From assembly GCF_000955955.1 (NCBI RefSeq), contig NZ_JYJG01000007.1, positions 1 to 64,000 of the forward strand: DNA of 64,000 nt. The letters run 5' to 3'. Positions 25,139 to 33,293 of the stretch are shown in pieces. Each line of letters opens with the position of its first letter. Position 1 is the stretch's first letter. The notes beneath the pieces were generated by a model. It was not told where the DNA came from. It saw only the letters and a list, made by a program, of their open reading frames with translations, and made no database searches. The DNA is from Lentzea aerocolonigenes (GTDB lineage: Bacteria > Actinomycetota > Actinomycetes > Mycobacteriales > Pseudonocardiaceae). The position numbers and the translations under genes were made by a program.

Positions 25139-25980
25139 CCGCCCGCATCCCGGTCGGGCTTTCCACGGCGTCGGTCTACCCGCAGCCCGCCGGAGCGGCG
25201 TTCGAGATCGCGTCCGAACTGGGCTACGACGGCGTCGAGCTGATGGTGTGGGCCGACCCGGTGTCGCAGGACATCCGCGCGGTCGACCGCCTGTCGTCCC
25301 GATGGGGCATGCCGGTGCTCGCCGTGCACGCGCCCTGCCTGCTGATCTCGCAACGGGTCTGGTCGCCGGACCCGGCCGAGCGCCTGCGCAAGTCCGTGAA
25401 GGCCGCGCAGGACCTGGGCGCGCCGACAGTCGTGCTGCACCCGCCGTTCCGGTGGCAGCGCAAGTACGCGGACGGGTTCGCCGAGCTCGTGTCGTCCCTG
25501 GAGGACGAGAGCGGGATCGCGATCGCGGTCGAGAATATGTTCCCCGTGCGCCGGCCGTTGGGGCGTGGGCGTTCGGTGGAGATGACGGCGTTCAAACCGT
25601 CCGTCGACCCGACCGACGTGGGACACCGCAACTACACCCTGGACCTGTCGCACTCGGCCGCCGCGCACATGGACGCGCTGGAGCTGGCGAAGCGGATGGG
25701 CGACGGACTGCGGCACATCCACCTCGCCGACGGGTCCGGTGCGCCGAAGGACGAGCACATGGTGCCGGGACGCGGGACGCAGCCGTGCGCGGAGCTGTGC
25801 GAGATGCTGGCGCGCGGCGGGTTCGACGGGCAGGTCGTGCTCGAGGTGAACACCCGGCGGGCGGCGACTCCGGCGGCGCGCAGGGAGATGCTGGCCGAGT
25901 CGTTGCTGTTCGCGCGGCTGCACCTGGACTGGCCGACCGAGGGCGGTTCCGGCAAGGGTCGTTCGGCACTGCCGCGGTGA
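25135..25980 (+). CDS. Sugar phosphate isomerase/epimerase-like TIM-barrel protein
   Basis: 281 residues from a TTG in a TTGA overlap. It begins IPVGLSTASVYPQPAGAAFEIASELGYDGVELMVW, the first strand and helix of the AP-endonuclease-2/xylose-isomerase barrel. Metal-site candidates follow: VHAPC, VVLHPPFRWQ, IAVENMFPV, YTLDLSHSAAA, HIHLADGSG and VVLEVNT, giving the Glu/Asp/His set of this fold. Homologue of Rv0498. Substrate unknown. Confidence 0.82.
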   Translation: MTARIPVGLSTASVYPQPAGAAFEIASELGYDGVELMVWADPVSQDIRAVDRLSSRWGMPVLAVHAPCLLISQRVWSPDPAERLRKSVKAAQDLGAPTVVLHPPFRWQRKYADGFAELVSSLEDESGIAIAVENMFPVRRPLGRGRSVEMTAFKPSVDPTDVGHRNYTLDLSHSAAAHMDALELAKRMGDGLRHIHLADGSGAPKDEHMVPGRGTQPCAELCEMLARGGFDGQVVLEVNTRRAATPAARREMLAESLLFARLHLDWPTEGGSGKGRSALPR

Positions 25981-26001
25981 GTCCGGGTTAGGGTTCGTGG
26001 T

Positions 26002-26898
26002 GTGAACCCGCTGCGAGCGTTGATCATGGCCGCGTCTCGCAACGAGACTGTCCGCCACCTCGTCGCCAACGCGCCCATCAGCCGAGATGTGGTCAAAAGA
26101 TTCGTCGCGGGCGAGACCACGGCCGACGCCGTCGAGGTGGTGCGGGGCCTCGGCCTGCCGGTGACGCTCGACTACCTGGGCGAGGACACCAAAGACAAGG
26201 CGCAGGCCGAGAAGACCGTCCAGGCGTACCTGGAGCTGCTCGACGCGCTGCACGCCGCTGGGCTGTCCAACGATGCCGAAGTCAGCGTCAAGTTGTCCGC
26301 AGTTGGACAGTCGCTCGACGAGTCGCTCGCCCTGACGAATGCCAGCCGGATCTGTGCCGCGGCCGAGCAGTGCGGGACGACTGTGACGCTCGACATGGAG
26401 GACCACACCACCACGGATTCGACGCTGCGGGTGCTGCACGAGCTGCGGCGCAGCTGGCCGTGGGTGGGCGCGGTGCTGCAGACGTACCTGCACCGGACGC
26501 TCGACGACTGCAAGCAGCTCGCGGGGCCCGGCAGCAGGGTGCGGCTGGTCAAGGGGGCCTACGCGGAGCCGCCGGAGGTGGCGATCCAGGACCCCCACGA
26601 GGTCGATCTGAACTACGTGCGGTGCCTCAACGTTCTCCTCGCTGGAGAGGGTTATCCGATGTTCGCCACGCACGACCCGCGGCTGATCGAGATCATCGGC
26701 GAGCGGGCGCGCTGGTATGACAAAACTGACTTCGAGTACCAGATGCTCTACGGCATCCGGCCCGAGGAGCAGCGGCGTCTGGGCACTCGGGTTTATGTCC
26801 CCTACGGCGAGCAGTGGTACGGATATCTCATGCGGCGACTAGCAGAACGGCCTGCCAACGTGACTTTCTTCTTGCGGTCGCTGGCCAGCCGCTCATGA
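26002..26898 (+). CDS. Proline dehydrogenase (monofunctional)
   Basis: 298 residues from GTG. FAD-dependent oxidation of L-proline to pyrroline-5-carboxylate at the membrane face. PRODH barrel signatures: VSVKLSAVGQSLD, TLDMEDHTT, VLQTYLHRTLDDC, VRLVKGAYAEPPEVA, FATHDPRLIE, FEYQMLYGIRPE and VYVPYGEQWYGYLMRRLAERPAN, the last carrying the substrate-binding Arg pair (YxxRRxxE). The P5C dehydrogenase partner is not in the window, but proC lies downstream. Next gene overlaps by ATGA. Confidence 0.93.
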   Translation: MNPLRALIMAASRNETVRHLVANAPISRDVVKRFVAGETTADAVEVVRGLGLPVTLDYLGEDTKDKAQAEKTVQAYLELLDALHAAGLSNDAEVSVKLSAVGQSLDESLALTNASRICAAAEQCGTTVTLDMEDHTTTDSTLRVLHELRRSWPWVGAVLQTYLHRTLDDCKQLAGPGSRVRLVKGAYAEPPEVAIQDPHEVDLNYVRCLNVLLAGEGYPMFATHDPRLIEIIGERARWYDKTDFEYQMLYGIRPEEQRRLGTRVYVPYGEQWYGYLMRRLAERPANVTFFLRSLASRS

Positions 26899-27677
26899 CC
26901 TTCACCAAGTCCAGCGCGGTCCGGTCGCTCGGTGACGGAACGTTCACGGCGTCCCTGCCCGCCGAGTGGACCGTCGGCCCGAAACCCCACGGCGGCTTCC
27001 TCCTCGCGGTGATGACGCGCGCGGCCTCCCAGGTCGCGGACGGCGATCCGCTCGCGGTCTCCGCGCAGTTCCTCCGCGCGCCCGAGGTCGGGCCGGTGCT
27101 GGTCAGGACCGACATTCGCAAAGCGGGGCGGACGGCCACGGTCGTCGCGGTGACCCTGGAACAACGCGGCCAGGTGTGCGTCGAGGCCTCGGTGACCACG
27201 GGACGGATCCCCGAGCACCGCGCCGACTACGTGAACCTGCCGCCGATCCCCGCCACGCCGCCGCCCGGCTCGGTGGAGCTGGCGACGTTCCCGACCGGTG
27301 GCATCTACAAGGTCGGCAGCCTGTGCGACCTGCGGGTGGACCGGGAGTCAGCGAGCTTCCTCGACCGGCGCACGGACGGTCCGCTCACGCTGAAGCTGTG
27401 GGCACGGCCGATCGACGAGCAGCCGGACCCGTACTTCGCGCTGCTCGCGGGCGACCTGTCGATGCCGGTGACGTTCAACCTCGGCCGCTTCGGGTGGTCG
27501 CCGACGGTGCAGCTGACGGCGTTGCTGCGCGCACGGCCGGCGCCGGGCTGGCTGCGCATCCACGTGACCTGCCAGGCGGTGCACGGGCAGTGGTTCGACG
27601 AGGACGCCACGGTCATCGACTCGGCGGGCCGGCTGGTGTGCCAGGCACGGCAGTTGGCACTGACGCCTGCTGTGTGA
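26895..27677 (+). CDS. Thioesterase-family protein (double hot-dog, TesB/acyl-CoA thioesterase-like)
   Basis: 260 residues from ATG in an ATGA overlap. The first hot-dog domain contains WTVGPKPHGGFLLAVMTRAA (residues about 24-43), which is typical of the actinobacterial thioesterase-like superfamily. The second domain carries FNLGRFGWSPTVQLTALLRARPAPGWLRIH and GQWFDEDATVIDSAGRLVCQARQLAL. These enzymes hydrolyse acyl-CoA; the chain length is unknown. Matches Rv0499's position before proC. Confidence 0.8.
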   Translation: MTFTKSSAVRSLGDGTFTASLPAEWTVGPKPHGGFLLAVMTRAASQVADGDPLAVSAQFLRAPEVGPVLVRTDIRKAGRTATVVAVTLEQRGQVCVEASVTTGRIPEHRADYVNLPPIPATPPPGSVELATFPTGGIYKVGSLCDLRVDRESASFLDRRTDGPLTLKLWARPIDEQPDPYFALLAGDLSMPVTFNLGRFGWSPTVQLTALLRARPAPGWLRIHVTCQAVHGQWFDEDATVIDSAGRLVCQARQLALTPAV

Positions 27678-27687
27678 GACTTGACCG

Positions 27688-28497
27688 ATGACGAAGATCG
27701 CGGTGCTCGGCGCGGGCAAGATCGGTGAGGCGCTGCTGTCCGGGCTTCTGCAGGGTGGCCGGTCGGCCGCCGATCTGATGTTCACGGAGAAGCACGAGGC
27801 CCGTGCGCGCTCGCTCACCGAGCAGTACGGGTTCGAGGCCGTGACGGTCGCCGGCGCGGCCGAGAAGGCCGACGTGCTGATCGTCGCGGTCAAGCCGCAG
27901 GACATCGAGCCGTTGCTCACCGAGCTCAGGCCGGTGCTGCGCGCCGGCACGCTGATCGTCTCGCTGTGCGCGGGGCTGCCGACGTCGTTGTACGAGCGCA
28001 GGCTGCCCGCCGGTACGCCGGTCGTGCGGGTCATGCCGAACACGCCGATGGTCGTCGGCGAGGCCATGAGCGCGGTCTCCGGCGGCTCCAACGCCACGCC
28101 CGAGCATCTCAAGGTCGTCGAGGAGCTCCTCTCGACCGTGGGCAAGGTCGCAGTCGTGCCGGAGTCGCAGCAGGACGCGGTGACGGCCCTGTCCGGCTCG
28201 GGTCCTGCCTACTTCTTCTTCCTGGTCGAGGCGATGATCGACGCGGGCATCCTGCTCGGCATCCCGCGCGACCTGGCCTCCACGTTGATCATCCAGTCCG
28301 CGGTGGGCGCCGCGACGATGCTCAACGAGGGCTCGTCGCACCCGGTCATCCTGCGGGAGGCAGTCACCTCACCTGCGGGAACGACCATCATGGCGATCCG
28401 GGAGCTGGAGAAGCACGGCGTCCGCGCTGCCCTGCTGGCCGCCATCGAATCGGCGCGCGATCGCTCGGTCGAGCTGGGCCGTCAGCACGAAGACTGA
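27688..28497 (+). CDS. proC: Pyrroline-5-carboxylate reductase
   Basis: 269 residues. NAD(P)H-dependent reduction of P5C to proline, the last step of proline synthesis. Rossmann GAGKIGEALLSGLL at the N-terminus; VAVKPQDIEPLL; RVMPNTPMVVGEAM; and the signature ALSGSGPAYFFFLVEAMIDAGILLGI with the C-terminal HPVILREAVTSPAGTTI. Normal length. Proline dehydrogenase lies two genes upstream, so synthesis and breakdown enzymes sit together, as in the corresponding mycobacterial region (Rv0500). Confidence 0.96.
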   Translation: MTKIAVLGAGKIGEALLSGLLQGGRSAADLMFTEKHEARARSLTEQYGFEAVTVAGAAEKADVLIVAVKPQDIEPLLTELRPVLRAGTLIVSLCAGLPTSLYERRLPAGTPVVRVMPNTPMVVGEAMSAVSGGSNATPEHLKVVEELLSTVGKVAVVPESQQDAVTALSGSGPAYFFFLVEAMIDAGILLGIPRDLASTLIIQSAVGAATMLNEGSSHPVILREAVTSPAGTTIMAIRELEKHGVRAALLAAIESARDRSVELGRQHED

Positions 28498-28626
28498 CAG
28501 AAGCTCACCTCGCTTGGACGTCGCAGGAGTCACACCAGTCCCGCTACTCTCAAGAGAGCACGTGCGTGTCGAACCGTCGGTGGGGAAGACCGACGGCACG
28601 ACACGTGTCGAAGGATGCGGTGATAC

Positions 28627-28839
28627 ATGCCTGCGAAGGAGAACGAACGAACAGGTCTCGCTCAGGTCCAGTTCCTGACCGTGGCTGAAGTGGCCTCGAT
28701 GATGCGGGTCTCGAAGATGACCGTGTACCGCTTGGTGCACTCCGGTGAGCTGCCCGCCGTGCGGGTCGGCAAGTCGTTCCGGGTGCCCGAGAAGGCGGTC
28801 CACGCCTACCTCGAGAACGCGTACTTCGACGCTGGCTGA
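28627..28839 (+). CDS. Small helix-turn-helix DNA-binding protein (excisionase/MerR-like)
   Basis: 70 residues. FLTVAEVASMMRVSKMTVYRLVHSGELPAVRVGKSFRVPEKAVHAYL is a complete winged HTH of the excisionase/BldC type. No phage genes are nearby; the position between proC and bS22 is that of Rv0500A, a stable chromosomal gene. It differs from the bldC gene at 57214. Regulatory targets unknown. The 3' side leads into a folded leader (28851-28940). Confidence 0.85.
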   Translation: MPAKENERTGLAQVQFLTVAEVASMMRVSKMTVYRLVHSGELPAVRVGKSFRVPEKAVHAYLENAYFDAG

Positions 28840-28850
28840 CGGCGGCTGAA

Positions 28851-28940
28851 GACTGGCGAACCCCAGCGGGTAGACTGGTAGGCCGATCGTGCTTACCGGC
28901 GCGCCGTGCTTGACACGGCCAAGGCTGGGGCGCGCCAGTC
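28851..28940 (+). ncRNA. Candidate structured leader of the bS22 gene
   Basis: A long-range stem joins GACTGGCGAACCCCAGC (28851-28867) to 28924-28940 (15 of 17 pairs). It encloses GCCGTG (28903-28908)/CACGGC (28914-28919) with a 5-nt loop and a weaker TGGTA/TACCG pair (about 28876-28898), giving a three-way-junction outline. TAGACT at 28871-28876 also looks like a -10 box, so part of this may be promoter. The start of bS22 is 30 nt downstream. Could be autoregulatory; not matched to a known RNA family. Confidence 0.35.
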
Positions 28941-28969
28941 AAAGCAACGTCTAGAGCTAAGGATCCCGC

Positions 28970-29071
28970 ATGGGCTCGGTCATCAAGAAGCGCCGCAAGC
29001 GCATGTCGAAGAAGAAGCACCGCAAGCTGCTGCGCAAGACCAGGGTTCAGCGCAGGAAGCGCGGCAAGTAA
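28970..29071 (+). CDS. Small ribosomal protein bS22 (AURKAIP1/COX24 domain)
   Basis: 33 residues, extremely basic: [19 protein letters not shown], then [15 protein letters not shown]. This is the short bS22 protein found bound to the 30S subunit in mycobacteria and conserved in actinomycetes (Rv0500B, also 33 residues). The ATG at 28970 is preceded by TAAGGAT. It is flanked by a folded leader and followed by a clear intrinsic terminator, consistent with a short, strongly expressed unit. Confidence 0.93.
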   Translation: MGSVIKKRRKRMSKKKHRKLLRKTRVQRRKRGK

Positions 29072-29088
29072 GCCCCGCATGCGCTCTC

Positions 29089-29133
29089 ACCGCCGCTGGT
29101 TCCCTCAGGGGGACCAGCGGCGGTTGCGTTTTC
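29089..29133 (+). terminator. Intrinsic terminator after bS22
   Basis: ACCGCCGCTGGT (29089-29100) and ACCAGCGGCGGT (29113-29124) form a perfect 12-bp stem with a 12-nt loop, followed by TGCGTTTTC. It lies 18 bp after the stop codon. Confidence 0.85.
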
Positions 29134-29324
29134 CGGGTGCTTGCGTCGGCACGAATATCACCCAGTGAGACGAGCGGTGGGAAACACGGGAACGGTCGCC
29201 GCCGATCGGGTGATTAGCCGGTAAAGCCTGCGTGACCTGCGTCAAGACGGCGTTCCGGCCCCCTCCGGTTTCACATCTGGTCTGTAGCATCGACCAATCG
29301 CAACGCCCTTCTGCTTGGAGTCGC

Positions 29325-30362
29325 ATGACGCCCAAGGTCGTCCTCGTCACCGGAGTCAGCCGCTTCCTCGGCGGCCATCTCGCCGCGCGGTTCGCCGCCA
29401 ACCCGGACATCGAGCGCGTGCTCGGTGTGGACACCGAGCCGCCGCCACGTGATCTCCTGCGCAGGATGGGCAGGGCGGAGTTCGTCCGGGCGGACATCCG
29501 CAACCCGCTGATCAGCAAGGTCATCTCCACCGCGAACGTGGACACGGTCGTCCACGCCTCGGTCACCGCCAGCCCGGCCGGGCCCACCGGCCGCACGGTG
29601 ATGAAGGAGATGAACGTCATCGGCACCATGCAGCTGCTGGCCGCGTGCCAGAAGTCGCCCAAGGTGCAGAAGCTCGTCGTGAAGTCCACCAGCGCCGTCT
29701 ACGGGTCCAGCAGCCGCGACCCTGCGGTGTTCACCGAGGACATGGGCCCGAAGGATCTGCCGTCGTCCGGTTACGCCAAGGACGCCGTCGAGGTCGAGGG
29801 GTACGTGCGCGGGTTCGGCCGCCGCAGGCCGGACGTGAACGTCACCACGCTGCGCTTCACGAACTTCATCGGGCCGCGCATCGACACGGTGCTGACGCGT
29901 TACTTCGCGCTCCCGGTGGTACCCACGGTGCTGGGTTACGACGCTCGCGTACAGCTGCTGCACTCCGAGGACGCCCTCGCTGTCCTCGAACGCGCGACGC
30001 TGCACGACCTGCCCGGTGTGTTCAACGTGGGCGGTGACGGCGTGCTGCTGCTGTCGCAGGCCATCCGCCGGGCGGGCAGGCTGAACCTGCCGGTGCCCAG
30101 CGCGGCCGTGCCCACGGTCGGCGGCTTCTTCCGGAGCGCCCGGCTCGTCGACTTCTCGCCAGACCAGATGAGGTTCCTCAACTGGGGGCGTGTGGTCGAC
30201 ACCACCCTGCTGCGCAAGGAGTTCGGGTTCACGCCGCGGTGGACCACCCAGCAGGCGTTCGACGACTACGTGAGCGGCCGAGGCCTGAAGCCGTTCATCG
30301 ACCCGGAGACGATTGCATCTGCGGAACGGGGAATCCTCGACGCAGCCGCTCGTTTCCGCTGA
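29325..30362 (+). CDS. NAD-dependent epimerase/dehydratase (GalE2-like extended SDR)
   Basis: 345 residues from ATG after CTTGGAG. The nucleotide loop is VLVTGVSRFLGGHLAARF, a TGxxxxxG form with Ser-Arg in place of Gly-x. Next come VDTVVHASV, VKSTSAVYGSSSRD, and SSGYAKDAVEVEGY with the YxxxK pair, then TLRFTNFIGPRIDTV. It corresponds to Rv0501 (annotated galE2) upstream of an acyltransferase. A UDP-sugar substrate is not assured; some relatives act elsewhere. Confidence 0.85.
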   Translation: MTPKVVLVTGVSRFLGGHLAARFAANPDIERVLGVDTEPPPRDLLRRMGRAEFVRADIRNPLISKVISTANVDTVVHASVTASPAGPTGRTVMKEMNVIGTMQLLAACQKSPKVQKLVVKSTSAVYGSSSRDPAVFTEDMGPKDLPSSGYAKDAVEVEGYVRGFGRRRPDVNVTTLRFTNFIGPRIDTVLTRYFALPVVPTVLGYDARVQLLHSEDALAVLERATLHDLPGVFNVGGDGVLLLSQAIRRAGRLNLPVPSAAVPTVGGFFRSARLVDFSPDQMRFLNWGRVVDTTLLRKEFGFTPRWTTQQAFDDYVSGRGLKPFIDPETIASAERGILDAAARFR

Positions 30363-30388
30363 TCTTTGCCTTTGAGGAGATGAACGCA

Positions 30389-31339
30389 GTGGCAGGAGCA
30401 CGCGTTATCCCGCTGCACGACCCAGAGCGCGACGCCGCGCGCAGATCGCGCCACGTCGAGGTGGTCCCCGAGCCCGCGCAGCAGCAGTCCGAGACACCGG
30501 ACTGGGAACGCAGGCTGGCCGATCTCCTGTCGTTCGCGCGCAGGCGGATCGCGGGCGACTACCAGATCGACGAGTTCGGTTTCGACCGCGACCTCACCGA
30601 GAACGTCTTGATGCCCCCGCTCAAGCCGCTCTACGAGAAGTGGTTCCGGGTCGAGACGATCGGGCTGTCCAACATCCCGACGGCCGGCGGCGCGCTGATC
30701 GTGGCGAACCACTCCGGCACGTTGCCGCTCGACGCCCTGATGACGTCCTACGGCATCGCGGCCGAGCACCCGGCGCAGCGCCACATGCGCATGCTGGGCG
30801 CGGATCTGGTGTTCCGAACCCCGTTGCTGGGTGCGCTGGCCCGCAAGTCCGGTCAGACCCTGGCCTGCAACCCGGACGCCGAGCGCCTGTTGTCGTCCGG
30901 TGAGCTCGTCGGCGTGTGGCCGGAGGGTTTCAAGGGCATCGGCAAGCCGTTCAAGGACCGCTACAAGCTGCAGCGCTTCGGCCGCGGCGGCTTCGTGGCG
31001 GCGGCGCTGAAGACCGGCACGCCGATCATCCCGTGCTCGATCGTGGGCGCCGAGGAGATCTACCCGATGATCGGCGACATCAAGGCTCTCGCGCGGTTGT
31101 TCGGCTTCCCGTACTTCCCGGTGACGCCGTTCTTCCCGCTGCTGGGTCCGCTGGGCGCGATCCCGCTGCCGTCGAAGTGGTACATCGAGTTCGGCGAGCC
31201 GATCCGCACGGACGTGTTCGGCGAGAACGCGGCCGACGACCCGATGCTGGTCTTCAACCTCACCGACCAGGTCCGCGAGACGATCCAGCAGACCCTCTAC
31301 CGGCTGCTCACCCAGCGTCGGAACGTGTTCCTGGGCTGA
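30389..31339 (+). CDS. Lysophospholipid/glycerol acyltransferase family protein (PlsC-like)
   Basis: 316 residues. PlsC-type signatures: VANHSGTLPLDALMTSYG (a spaced variant of NHx4D), FRTPLLGALARKSG, LLSSGELVGVWPEGFKG (the EG motif block), and GTPIIPCSIVGAEEIYP. It acylates lysophospholipid or glycerol-phosphate-type acceptors at the membrane; no transmembrane helix is evident. GAGGAG at 30374 fits a GTG start at 30389 (9-nt spacing); an ATG at 30380 is too close to it but is often used as the annotation. Homologue of Rv0502. Confidence 0.85.
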   Translation: MAGARVIPLHDPERDAARRSRHVEVVPEPAQQQSETPDWERRLADLLSFARRRIAGDYQIDEFGFDRDLTENVLMPPLKPLYEKWFRVETIGLSNIPTAGGALIVANHSGTLPLDALMTSYGIAAEHPAQRHMRMLGADLVFRTPLLGALARKSGQTLACNPDAERLLSSGELVGVWPEGFKGIGKPFKDRYKLQRFGRGGFVAAALKTGTPIIPCSIVGAEEIYPMIGDIKALARLFGFPYFPVTPFFPLLGPLGAIPLPSKWYIEFGEPIRTDVFGENAADDPMLVFNLTDQVRETIQQTLYRLLTQRRNVFLG

Positions 31340-32573
31340 CCAGGGCCTGCACCTCGGCATAGCTGAACGCCTCCGGCACACCACCGTCGCGAACGGCCCT
31401 CGCGGTCGCGACGGTGTGCTGGAGCGCGGCGCGGAACAGCAGCGACCCGGTGCTGATCCTCCTGACGCCCAGGTTCCCGAGCTCCTTCGGCGTGCGCTGC
31501 TGGGCGAGCACGTTGAGCGGCGCCAGGGTCGCGAGCTTCTCGATGTCACGCGGCTCGGTCAGGCCGGGCACGAAGATCCCGTCGGCGCCCGCGTCCACGT
31601 AGGCCCTGGCGCGTGCCTCGGTCTCGGCCAGGGCGACGCCTTGCCAGTGGGTGTCGATGCGGGCGTTGAGGAAGACGCCCGGCGCGCGTTCCTTCACCTT
31701 GCTGATGAGCGCGGCCTGGTCCTGCACCGAAGCGAGGCCGTGGGGGCGCCCGTCCTCGAGGTTCACGCCGGCCGCGTCCAGCCCCGCGACGAGTTCGGCG
31801 GCGTCCATCCCGAACCCGGACTCCAGGTCGACGCTGACCGGGCAGGGCAGGTCCTTCAGGAGCGCAGCGAGTGCGACCGCTTGCTGTCCGGCCAGCCCCA
31901 TGCCGTCCGGAATGCCGTGCGCGGCCGCGACTCCGAGGCTGGTGGTACCGATGGCCCGGAAGCCCGCCGCGTGCAGGGCGGCGGCGGAGGTGTAGTCCCA
32001 CGCGTTCGGTAGCACCAGCGGTTCGTCCTGGTGGTGCATGGCCAGGAACGCCATGTTCTTGGCGATCTTCGTCGCCAGTGCCCGTCCAGGACAGGCATGT
32101 GCCCCGTGCCCGAACGGATGCCCTTCGAGACTCACCTCGATCACGCCGCCCTCGGCGATCCTGCGCGTGATCGGAACGGGCGGCCCTGGGTTCCCGGCGC
32201 GGAGGTGCTCGGCGAGTGCGTTCGTGGCTGCCCAGGCCTGCACCAGGAGCCCGATCCGCGCGGCCGTCTCCTCGTCGTGGCTGCCCGCGAGGCGTTCGGT
32301 GGCCGCGTCCGCCTCGGCCGTGATGGCCTCGTGCGGCTGGTAGCTCGGCGCGATCAACGCGATGTCCTCGAGCGCCCCGGGCAACCCCAGCCCGTTCGCC
32401 AGTTCGTCGAGAGTCGTCGCGTGGACGTTCTCGATGAGCTTGGTCGTGAGCGCGCGCCTGCGTTCGTGCTCACTGCCGTTGCTGAAACGGACGACGTTCG
32501 CGCGCAGCCACGCCACTCCGCGGTCAGCGGCGGGGACGCTCGGCACGGGAAGGCTCAGCAGCTCTTCGGTCAT
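31308..32573 (-). CDS. Fusion of a short P450-like heme-motif domain with an isocitrate lyase/PEP mutase-family domain
   Basis: 421 residues in one continuous frame from ATG 32573. Residues 1-172 look like a shortened cytochrome P450: HERRRALTT resembles helix C, then PPVPITRR, then the heme loop FGHGAHACPGRALA with Cys161. Residues 178-415 are an ICL/PEP-mutase barrel: HHQDEPLVLPNAWDYTSAAAL, GTTSLGVAAAHGIPDG, SVDLESGFGMD, GVNLEDGRPHGL, NARIDTHWQG and ADGIFVPGL. The oxygen-binding I helix of true P450s is not evident. Mets at residues 174 and 179 could start a barrel-only product. The 3' end overlaps the acyltransferase gene by 32 bp. Function unknown. Confidence 0.7.
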   Translation of the reverse strand: MTEELLSLPVPSVPAADRGVAWLRANVVRFSNGSEHERRRALTTKLIENVHATTLDELANGLGLPGALEDIALIAPSYQPHEAITAEADAATERLAGSHDEETAARIGLLVQAWAATNALAEHLRAGNPGPPVPITRRIAEGGVIEVSLEGHPFGHGAHACPGRALATKIAKNMAFLAMHHQDEPLVLPNAWDYTSAAALHAAGFRAIGTTSLGVAAAHGIPDGMGLAGQQAVALAALLKDLPCPVSVDLESGFGMDAAELVAGLDAAGVNLEDGRPHGLASVQDQAALISKVKERAPGVFLNARIDTHWQGVALAETEARARAYVDAGADGIFVPGLTEPRDIEKLATLAPLNVLAQQRTPKELGNLGVRRISTGSLLFRAALQHTVATARAVRDGGVPEAFSYAEVQALVSPGTRSDAG

Positions 32574-32604
32574 GGCGTCGACGCTAGGGCGCCGACGTTT
32601 CGGC

Positions 32605-32627
32605 GCGGGCCGAAGCGTCCGGCCCGC
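32605..32627. promoter_or_regulatory. Operator-like dyad between divergent genes
   Basis: GCGGGCCG (32605-32612) and CGGCCCGC (32620-32627) are perfect inverted complements with a 7-nt centre. They lie in the 58-66-bp gap between the P450-like/PEP-mutase gene (starting at 32573, minus) and the ArsR-type regulator (32631 or 32640, plus). An autoregulatory binding site for that regulator is the simplest reading. Confidence 0.45.
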
Positions 32628-32639
32628 AGAATGGTCGGC

Positions 32640-33293
32640 ATGGAGGCACTGGCCCAGGTAGCCGCACTGCTGGCGGACAAGACGCGAGCGGCGTTCTGCG
32701 GGGCCCTGCTGGACGGCAGAGCGTGGACCGCCACCGAACTGGCCACCCACGCCCGCGTCGCCCCGTCAACGGCCAGCGAGCACCTGACCCGCCTGATCGA
32801 GGGCGGTCTGCTCGTCGAGCACCGCCAGGGCCGTCACCGCTACGTCTCTCTCGCAGGCCCGCACGTGGCCGAACTGCTCGAAACCATGACGGCGTTCGCG
32901 GGACCGGACCCGAAGCCGCGCGGCCTCAGGGCCACGTCAGCCTCGGAAGCCATGGCTCGCGGCCGCACCTGCTACGACCACCTGGCCGGAAAGCTGGGCA
33001 TCGCGCTGAAGACCGGCCTGCTGGACCTGGGCGTGGTGACCGACGAGTTGGCGATCACCCCACCAGGCCTGGTCTGGCTGGAGGAACTGGGCTTCGAGCC
33101 ATCGAAACGCCAGGTCAGCCGGGCCTGCCTGGACTGGACCGAACGAGTCCCGCACCTCGCGGGCGCGGCCGGTGCGCACCTCTGCCAGGTCTTCTTCGAA
33201 CGCGGCTGGACCAAGCGCATCGGCACCACCCGAGCGGTGGCGCTCACGCCAGCCGGTGAACAGGGCTGGCGTGAGCTGGGCCTGACCGCCTAA
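32640..33293 (+). CDS. ArsR-family winged-helix transcriptional regulator
   Basis: 217 residues (220 if the ATG at 32631 is used; neither has a clear ribosome-binding site). N-terminal winged helix: LADKTRAAFCGALLDGRAWTATELATHARVAPSTASEHLTRLIEGGLLVEH with wing GRHRYV. The C-terminal half (RTCYDHLAGKLGIALKTGLLDLGV...RACLDWTERVPHLAGAAGAHLC) is the extended actinobacterial ArsR form, with Cys/His residues but no classical metal site. Divergent from the P450-like/PEP-mutase gene and probably its regulator. Its stop overlaps the convergent DUF4232 gene by 4 bp. Confidence 0.88.
   Translation: MEALAQVAALLADKTRAAFCGALLDGRAWTATELATHARVAPSTASEHLTRLIEGGLLVEHRQGRHRYVSLAGPHVAELLETMTAFAGPDPKPRGLRATSASEAMARGRTCYDHLAGKLGIALKTGLLDLGVVTDELAITPPGLVWLEELGFEPSKRQVSRACLDWTERVPHLAGAAGAHLCQVFFERGWTKRIGTTRAVALTPAGEQGWRELGLTA

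Noticed and set aside
28627..28839. Phage excisionase indicating an integrated element
   Set aside because: No integrase, attachment repeats or phage genes nearby; the gene is a conserved chromosomal HTH beside proC and bS22.
28910..28938. Promoter from TTGACA at 28910
   Set aside because: No acceptable -10 element lies 16-19 nt downstream, and the bases belong to an RNA-like hairpin.
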